Below, in pieces: positions 57,600 to 64,000 of a DNA stretch of 64,000 nt. The translations under genes were made by a program, and so were the position numbers. The DNA comes from Diplonema papillatum (lineage: Eukaryota > Euglenozoa > Diplonemea > Diplonemida > Diplonemidae). The first letter of the stretch is position 1. Each line of letters opens with the position of its first letter. The DNA lies in assembly GCA_030068145.1 (NCBI GenBank), contig JAPJBO010000284.1, positions 124,001 to 188,000 on the forward strand, given 5' to 3'. Below the pieces are notes generated by a model. It did not search any database, was not told the DNA's origin, and saw only the letters and a program-made list of their open reading frames with translations.

Positions 57600-58651
57600 T
57601 TTGCTTCAGACCCCTTTTATTTTCCTTTTTCGTGGGAACCTTGAAAGTTGTGCTACTCACCCTTACTTTCAATAAAGCAGTGTCCCTAATGTCGATTCAT
57701 TCTTCGACTGACGGGGTGCATGCTGCCAAAACGCAAACAATGGGATAGCAACCGCAGCATGCAAAGCCTGGGTCTAAGTTTTCTCAGTGCAACCTCCGTT
57801 CTGAGGCTGCCGTCTCGACGAACTTCGTTCAGCGCAAGCGCAAATATTTGTTACACCAAGCCTTGATGGCGACGGGTTTTTGTGTCTATGAATTGGTCAG
57901 AAATTCAAGAAAATGAATACCCATAGCTCTGTCAGAACCTCTTGAATGACTCGCAAATTCGCATGCTTTGACTGTTTCCGCAAGACGAGCTTTTCCCATC
58001 AATCAAACACACCGTCATCGTTGACCAACCAGTGTCAAAGACTGCCTGCGTCGGCCGCGCGTTGAGCACGTTTCCGAGGGACACCACCAACAAATGCATG
58101 CAATTTGTCAAGAACAAAAACAGATTGATGGCAGCGTACGATCCTCACTCCCGTCCGATGAACAAAACAGGTGTGAAGGAAGTGCGCACAAACAAAGGAA
58201 GCGCCAGATCCGTATTTTGAGAAATCGGTGGGCAGTTGCCCTGCGCGGCCCGTAGCTCTGCCGAACAGCCCCCCATTGCGGCTCTCACGTGCCCACTTAT
58301 ATGGCCGAGACTCGACACGTTGGATGTCCGCTCGAAAACAGCTGGAGAATGGAGAAACAGATAGACGGCTCTGACAGGCTAGCCTCCAAGCATCCTGATG
58401 CTGACTGAACTAGTGAAACAGCACTGCACCGAGCGAGTGGGGGGCAAGTAAATGCTGATGGCTTTGCTTCGTATACTTTCTTTTTTTTTCGATTTTTCAC
58501 GCAGCACGGTGCCAGCAGCAGAGTCGCTTCCACGCATTATTCACCTCAGATATCGGCTTTGATGCGCAGTGCTCGGGAGCACTGCGAAGAGGGTTTTATC
58601 GCCGGTGACACTAAAAGGGGGCAGCTACTTTTGGAATAAGAATACATGCGC
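57600..58651. other. Spacer between eS25 copies 3 and 4
   Basis: No gene recognised. Only short frames on both strands. Confidence 0.5.
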
Positions 58652-58984
58652 TTACTCCTCCTCATTGACGGCTCTGGTGTAGACTCTGATCTTCGAGCTG
58701 AAGGACACCTCCTTGATGACACCCTTCCCCTCAAGGTAGAACAGGGCCTGGCGGGCCAGGGAGCCGTTGATCTTCAATCGCTCGCTGAGGATCGCAGTGG
58801 TGATGACCTTGTACTTCGGCGTGTCCTTCTCCAACTTGTCGACGAGGTTCTTGTCCCACATGACCGCGTTGTTCAGCTGCTCTCGGGTCTTACCCTTCGA
58901 CCACTTCTTCTTCTTGGCCTTGCCACCCTTCGCCGCACCCTTCTTGGGCGCGGCCTTCTTCGCGTCCGCCTTCTTCGCCGGCAT
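58652..58984 (-). CDS. RPS25: Ribosomal protein eS25, copy 4
   Basis: 110 residues, protein identical to copy 1, with a few silent changes (for example GGGCGCGGCC for AGGTGCGGCT near the start). Shares AAAAGGGGTCTGAAGCAAA before the ATG with copy 3. It is the 5'-most copy of the minus-strand array. Confidence 0.95.
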   Translation of the reverse strand: MPAKKADAKKAAPKKGAAKGGKAKKKKWSKGKTREQLNNAVMWDKNLVDKLEKDTPKYKVITTAILSERLKINGSLARQALFYLEGKGVIKEVSFSSKIRVYTRAVNEEE

Positions 58985-58999
58985 TTTGCTTCAGACCCC

Positions 59000-60130
59000 T
59001 TTTCTTTTTCCTGATGAGTACCACTTTCAACTCGAAGACATTTATTGGACAGACATGGATGAAACGCGAACCTCCAAATCGTGGTTCTCAAGCAACAACG
59101 TGGACAGTGCTAATGCAGTGGGTTGCAGGATCAAACATTCTCAGTGTGTCTGGTGATACTACCTTGCGGCCTTGCGGGTAATCAGGCGCGCGCTCGTCCA
59201 GTCGCCTCACTACTACCTCGTACTTTTACGGCGGGCGTAGGTCGTTCCGTCGGTGGCGCGGTGCGGGCCGCGGCCCCGTTACCGAGGGTGACGGCGTCGA
59301 CTTGGCACAGCCGGGGCCGTTCTGGCTGGTGGGCGAGAACATGATCTGAGAACCCCTGACTTGGTGTTATAGCTCGGTAACCGTGGCGACGAGCAACCAG
59401 AGGTTTGGAACGGATTCAACCTAACCGGTCTCTCGGATACATGTCCTCTTTTACTACGCTTCAAGCGCTTTACCATGTGGTGCACAGCTGGTGTAGGCTC
59501 TTTCGCTCCTTATGGTTGCGGGTATGCAAGGGGGTTGGTGAGAGCATTCACTGACCCATCGAGAGCGCTACAATATGGCTATTCTCCACGGAACTGGCCT
59601 GAAGCGGTATAGGGTGTGCTAGCTGTGTTTCTAGGGTGTTCGTAGGGTGTTGCAAGGGTGTTCCAAGGGCGTTCTGGGGCCTAAAACCCACCACAAAAAA
59701 GAAGTGATGATGTACCCGGAATGCCGCGCGCGTCGCGCCGTCGTAGTGGGCTGACCAATTAACAAAAGAACGGCGCCAACCAGAACATGAGAGAGATGCC
59801 ATGCGGCGGGCGAGCCGCCAAGTTTTTTCTCGGCGCCGTGCAGTTGTTGCGAGGGAGGTAGCTATGGCTCCTCACGCATTGTTTTCCGACACGCGACAAA
59901 TGCTTTCATTCGGAGAGCCGCCGGGTTTTTGTTGGGGTTGCCACTCGATACTTTTCTTTTTGATCCAAAACAGGCCAACCCAGGGTATTAGCTACGCATT
60001 GTTGGGCTGTCAGATTCGGACCGATACAGATCTTCTGCATTCTAACCTCAACTATACAGCCAACACAGTCTATCGGCAGGGGGTGGGCCGGCTCAGTTCT
60101 CTTGTATCTGAGAAAAAACTGCGTATCTCG
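59000..60130. other. Intergenic, repeats only
   Basis: 59190-59345 is a GAGACGAG-family relative lacking the purine start; one frame near its end reads EGDGVDLAQPGPFWLVGENM then a stop. 59610-59670 has a short GGGTGTT-rich stretch. 60037-60095 is a partial TGAGCCGGTCC-family element (right end only). No gene. Confidence 0.45.
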
Positions 60131-60139
60131 ACCTGGCCG

Positions 60140-60405
60140 AAAATGTTGCGAGAGACTTGCACCAGCCCAAGTATTATTCTCGTGTTGTATACTTACCACC
60201 TGTTTTGTGCATACCCTGAAGCGGGTCAGCTAGGCAGAACGTGGTACTCGTGGTGCATTATCCTCAGATGATTGACTCGTCGGATTCTTCCCGATGTCGG
60301 TCTTCCCCTGGCGGCCGTGGAACTTCTACTCTGGGGTGTTGTATGATCCACTTTTTTGACCACACGTGGCACGACCTCGCCGACACTGGTGCGAGAGACT
60401 TGCTG
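60140..60405 (-). pseudogene. Partial tandem copy of the 3' end of the second PPR gene
   Basis: 60145-60390 parallels 60388-60640 at an offset of about 240 bases: GCGAGAGACTTGC, CAGAACGTGGTACTC, CTCGGATTCTTCCCGA-type blocks, GGTCTTCCCCTGGCGGCCG and TGGAACTTCTACTC. The second copy is the coding end (PEYKFHGRQGKTDLG). Small indels break the frame here. Confidence 0.75.
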
Positions 60406-60474
60406 TGAATCAGCCCAAGCATTTTCTCGGTGTTGTACAGATAGATACTTCCTGCAGCGGGGGTGAAGGTTGCA

Positions 60475-61773
60475 TCAGCTGGTCCTGCGAGGCAGAACGT
60501 GGTACTCTTGGTTGGTTATCCTCAGACGATTGAGCGTCGTCGGATTCTTCCCGAGGTCGGTCTTCCCCTGGCGGCCGTGGAACTTGTACTCGGGGATGTT
60601 GTACGCTCCGGACTTTTTGACGACGCGCGGCACGACCTCGTCGGCCGTCCGCCCCGCGCTCACGTACGCCGCCCGCACCGCGGCGACCAGCCCTTCGGTC
60701 TCGCCCCGGCACATGGTGTCCGACAGGTAGGTCCGGACCTGCTCGACCTTGTCGAGGCGGCGCAGCCGGCCCCACAGCCGGATCATCTTGGTTAGAACCG
60801 GGATGTCGACGATGTCCTGCGCGATGCACGACCTGTACACGGCCTCCGCACGCTGCGCGTGGTCGTCGCCGTCTTCGGTCGACCGTTCCGTGCAGATGTC
60901 GAGCAGGTAGTAGTAGACGCGGACGTCGGCGGTGAACCCGTCGTCGTGCATCTTCCGGATGCCTTCGCACAGCTTCTCGTAGTCACCGGCCCCCTTTAGG
61001 GCGCCGATGTACGCTACCCACAGCTCGTAGTCGACCTTTACGCGCGGGTCGGTCCGCGCCCGGCGGAACACTTTCTCCGCGTTGGCCGCGTCGTCCGGGC
61101 CGCCGGTCATGCAGGAGAAGAGGATGGCTGAATATCCGGCGGTGCCCAGCCGCACGCTCCACCGCTTGAACTTCTCGACGATCTCCATCGCCTCCGCGTG
61201 GTTCTTCGCGCACAGCAGCATGATGGACAGCGTCCGCTCGGTCGGGTAGTGGTGATTGTGCAGCATCGTCGCCAGCACCTTCTCGCAGTTCGCCCGGTCC
61301 CGCCGCTTCGCGAAGAGAAGAAGCACCAGCAGGTACGAACGACCGTCCGGCTCCACACCGCTCGCCCTCATCTCCTTCATGGTCTCCGACGCTTTGTGCA
61401 CGTCCCCTGCGTGGGCGGCGGCGGTGATGAGGTAGTTGTACAGCGCCACGTTCGGCGTGATCCCGTCCGCGATCATGTCGCCCCAGAGCATCTTGCACAG
61501 GTGCACGTTCCCGCCGTAGGCGAACGTTTTCAGCGCGACGCCGTAGGCCAGGGGCCCGACGCCGCGGTGCGACTGCTTGAGCTTGGCGAAATCCTCGTAA
61601 AACGTCGCGAACACCTGCTTCGTCCGCACCGCCGAGCGCAGCGCGCGCTTGCCGGTGTTCGCGAAGTACTCGATCAGGATCTTCGCGCACTGCACGTCTC
61701 CCTTGGTGTGCAGCATGGCCGCTTCGCCGGCGCCGAGTGCCCCCCTCTTAGCGCGCCAGAAGTTGTCGTCGGG
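60475..61773 (-). CDS. Pentatricopeptide-repeat protein
   Basis: Clear PPR units: DGITPNVALYNYLITAAAHA then GDVHKASETMKEMRASGVEP, ERTLSIMLLCAKNHAEAMEI, YELWVAYIGALKGAGDYEKL, and VRVYYYLLDICTERSTEDG. The end is basic (PEYKFHGRQGKTDLGKNPTT). The first ATG is at 61716 (413 codons), but the frame stays open and protein-like upstream (PDDNFWRAKRGALGAGEAA) back to an AG at 61775-61776 that follows a pyrimidine-poor tandem repeat. Coding therefore probably begins in an upstream exon I cannot place. Likely an organellar RNA-binding factor; no targeting signal is visible because the start is unknown. Confidence 0.8.
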   Translation of the reverse strand, partial: PDDNFWRAKRGALGAGEAAMLHTKGDVQCAKILIEYFANTGKRALRSAVRTKQVFATFYEDFAKLKQSHRGVGPLAYGVALKTFAYGGNVHLCKMLWGDMIADGITPNVALYNYLITAAAHAGDVHKASETMKEMRASGVEPDGRSYLLVLLLFAKRRDRANCEKVLATMLHNHHYPTERTLSIMLLCAKNHAEAMEIVEKFKRWSVRLGTAGYSAILFSCMTGGPDDAANAEKVFRRARTDPRVKVDYELWVAYIGALKGAGDYEKLCEGIRKMHDDGFTADVRVYYYLLDICTERSTEDGDDHAQRAEAVYRSCIAQDIVDIPVLTKMIRLWGRLRRLDKVEQVRTYLSDTMCRGETEGLVAAVRAAYVSAGRTADEVVPRVVKKSGAYNIPEYKFHGRQGKTDLGKNPTTLNRLRITNQEYHVLPRRTS

Positions 61774-61774
61774 A

Positions 61775-62050
61775 CTGACTCGCCTGACTTTCTAAGATCA
61801 ACCGGAGGTTGCCGGCGGGGTACCCTATCGGGCTTGACTCGCCCGACTTTGTAAGGTCAACCCGGAAGTTGCCGGCGGGGTACCCTATCGGGCTTGACTC
61901 GCCCGACTTTGTAAGGTCAACCCGGAAGTTGCCGGCGGGGTAAGAAGACCCTGTTGGGTTTGACTCTTGCCCGACTTTCTGATGTCAACCTCGGAAGGTG
62001 CCGGCGGGAAAGAAGACCCTACCGAGTTTGACTCGCCCGACTTCGGAAGC
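61775..62050. repeat. Tandem repeat of about 65 bp, four units
   Basis: Units of GACTCGCCCGACTTTGTAAGG then TCAACCCGGAAGTTGCCGG then CGGGGTACCCTATCGGGCTT. The middle two are almost identical and the outer ones diverged (with AAGAAGACCCT inserts). Each unit, on the minus strand, ends GGCGAGTCA(A)G, the same sequence used as the presumed splice acceptor of the PPR exon. Confidence 0.85.
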
Positions 62051-63395
62051 GTCACTCCATGACCCCCCCTCGCCAGATCTCCCCTCCCCGACCACGGGCG
62101 CCTCTGTCATCCAGTGTGTTTGCGTGAAAACCGTCCAAGCAGGCAGTGCCATTGCTAGCTAAACTCTAAGCTGCGAACGGCTTTGTAAGAAGCCAACGAA
62201 CGAAGGTGCTGCTGGTCCTCAGACCTCACCATGCTTGTGGATATGTACACATCGGGTGGGCATATCCCTGGCATCCCAGTACCACGAATATCCACATCAC
62301 CGCAGGATGTTTGTAGCATACCCATTCTGAAGGCGTTCCTTTGCATGGGTGCTCTGTCAGCGGCCCGAAGTGTGGACATGCCGAGATGAATGGACACCCC
62401 GATCTACCCGGAAACAGCAAGTTGGTACCGCTGCCCCACTGTGAAGTCCAGTTCGGGACTGTTGGAACTCTTACGCCCAGCGGCTCCGTCCAGAAACCAC
62501 CATCACACGGCAATCACCGAAACAAAGAAGGTGTGGCACAAAAGGCAGGGAAAACGCTCGTACTTGCATTTAGTTTTCTTGGGCGAAGCATTGCAGAAAG
62601 AACAGTTGAGTCGCTGCTCTTCACAGTTGAAGGTATTTCTATCAGTTCCGCGGTGCTGGGGGTTCGGACAGCAAGACTTAGAACCAGGATTGTACGTCAG
62701 GGTTCAATGCACTTCAAAGTGGAGAACGGGTTGAGGAAGCGATTTCCCCAAAACTTCAGTCATTCGCATTAGCTGCCGGGACCCCTGCTTTGGTTCTAGC
62801 TATCCTGAGGGAAACTCCGGAGTGAACCAGCTACTAGATAGTTCGATGGGTTGTCGCCACTATACCCAGCTTCCCTTCTTCGCGAAGGTGCCGCAACTAT
62901 GACGAAGTGACCTACGATGCTAGGAACCTCTCGTCGAAAGGCGCTTCCCAGCCGGTCCATCTCCCCTCCTGATAGACCATTGTGTACTGAGCTAGACAGC
63001 TTCAATGGAGCTCCAGAGGATAGGGATGGACCTGATAGATCACGGTGTACGGCGGTACACTTATAGTTCGAGGTTAGAATGCAGAATATCTATTGCGATG
63101 GCCTGCATCAGTCACTACGTGACTACCTCTTCGATCGTACGTGTCATGCTTCAGGCGCTTGAGCTCATTCGAGTCATCGTCTTCGCGGTCGATTTGCGCC
63201 CTTTCCCTTCCTCGTCGGTGTGCATGCTATGACGGTAAACCATCAAAAACAGCGGCAGGCAATTGCATGCGGTTCCAGGGGAAAGGGGTGGGCCGGCTAG
63301 CTTCCACGTTTAATGTACGAAAACGTTGTCAAAAAAGGTCAACCCCCGCGTGAAAACAGAATGAAAAAAAAACTGCTTGCTTAGGAGCAACGCGA
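62051..63395. other. Intergenic upstream of PPR 2 and downstream of the cyclophilin
   Basis: No gene recognised. 62950-63010 and 63250-63300 carry pieces of the TGAGCCGGTCC family (GCCGGTCCATCTCCCC; GTGGGCCGGCTAG). 63115-63160 resembles the TAG-associated repeat. Confidence 0.45.
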
Positions 63396-63399
63396 CGCC

Positions 63400-64000
63400 T
63401 CAGATCTGCAGGGAGAACTTTTTCGGCGGGGCGAGCTGCGAGGTGGATCCCTTCGTAATGAAGTTGATCCCTGGGTACGTCGCGTTGATCCAGCTGTTGC
63501 CGAGGGTCGTGTACATCTTTTGGTCGACGCCGAGGGTGCTGTCCGGGGTGGGGTTGAAGATGGCGACGGCGGTTTTGAAGCCTTGGATGACCTTGCCGAA
63601 GGGGGGGAAGCCCTGGGCGTCGAGGAACGAGTTGTCGGCGAGGTTGATGAACAGCTGCGTGGTCCGCGTGCCGGGGCCGGCGGACGCGTACGTGACGGTG
63701 CCGGCAACGTTGCTCGCGACGACTGGGTCGTCTTTGACGGGCGTCTCCCACTTCTTGTTCTCGGCCGGAGTGCCGGCGATGCCGAATTGGACGACGAAGG
63801 CGGGCGCGTACCTGAAAAATGCCGCTTCGTCGTAAAACCCGTCGTTGACGACCTCGTACAGGTGGTCCGCCCCCACCGGCGCCCACGACCTGTTCACCGC
63901 GATGACGATCGGCTCCATCGCGGTTCCGTTCACGACGACGTCGGTGACCAGCACCACGTTGTACGCCTCGGGCCCGGCCGCCGCCGCCACCGCGGCGGAA
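63400..64000 (-). CDS. Cyclophilin-type peptidyl-prolyl cis-trans isomerase (5' end outside window)
   Basis: Open to the right edge without an ATG; the first visible residues (SAAVAAAAGPEAYNVVLVTD) look like the end of a signal peptide, so the start lies beyond 64000. 200 residues are visible. Catalytic core: FFRYAPAFVVQFGIAG carries the conserved Arg, Phe and Gln; AGPGTRTTQLFINLADNSFL carries the second Gln/Phe pair; FPPFGKVIQG follows. The GIAG-TP-x4-KW and TRTTQLFIN forms are typical of the divergent secreted/bacterial-like class rather than cytosolic cyclophilin A. It accelerates prolyl isomerisation during folding, probably in the secretory pathway. The stop is at 63400. Confidence 0.9.
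   Translation of the reverse strand, partial: SAAVAAAAGPEAYNVVLVTDVVVNGTAMEPIVIAVNRSWAPVGADHLYEVVNDGFYDEAAFFRYAPAFVVQFGIAGTPAENKKWETPVKDDPVVASNVAGTVTYASAGPGTRTTQLFINLADNSFLDAQGFPPFGKVIQGFKTAVAIFNPTPDSTLGVDQKMYTTLGNSWINATYPGINFITKGSTSQLAPPKKFSLQI

Overview
The window looks like nuclear DNA of a protist. Recognisable proteins are eukaryotic: ribosomal protein eS25, two PPR proteins, an ERV/thioredoxin protein of the ER, a Neverland/DAF-36-type Rieske oxygenase, a cyclophilin, a class III nucleotide cyclase and a SAM plus dynein-stalk-like protein. Coding exons are GC-rich and embedded in AT-richer, repeat-dense DNA. Several genes need GT-AG introns, whose frames I checked by hand. Every gene I can support lies on the minus strand across all 64 kb. 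That one-strand layout, the cyclase style, the PPR genes and the head-to-tail eS25 array fit a euglenozoan, most simply a diplonemid. This is inference: no rRNA or spliced-leader gene was found to prove it.

Layout: 1-1304 holds the 5' part of a SAM/dynein-stalk-like gene that leaves the window at the left edge. 1305-7386 is repeats. 7387-14315 is a three-exon, about 2110-residue cyclase gene with two intact and one degenerate cyclase domain. 15213-16898 is a PPR gene. 17-40 kb is gene-poor and built of dispersed repeats, small inverted-repeat elements, microsatellites and a decayed retroelement (gag-like ORF plus a truncated tyrosine recombinase) lying between two TAG arrays. 40986-43860 is the Rieske oxygenase, with a minisatellite inside its large intron and no recognised 3' exon. 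46776-48089 is the ERV/thioredoxin gene. 49906-53240 is a two-exon gene with Sfi1-like helical repeats. 54366-58984 carries four eS25 genes. 60475-61773 is a second PPR gene. 63400-64000 is a cyclophilin cut by the right edge.

The genes do not form one pathway. Recurrent themes are strict strand co-orientation, decayed copies of gene ends lying beside their parent genes, an eS25 array in which similarity seems confined to the coding part, and many short terminal-inverted-repeat elements, some with clear target-site duplications. The most novel items are the three-domain cyclase, the TAG-flanked recombinase element and a dispersed sequence able to fold into a conserved double hairpin.
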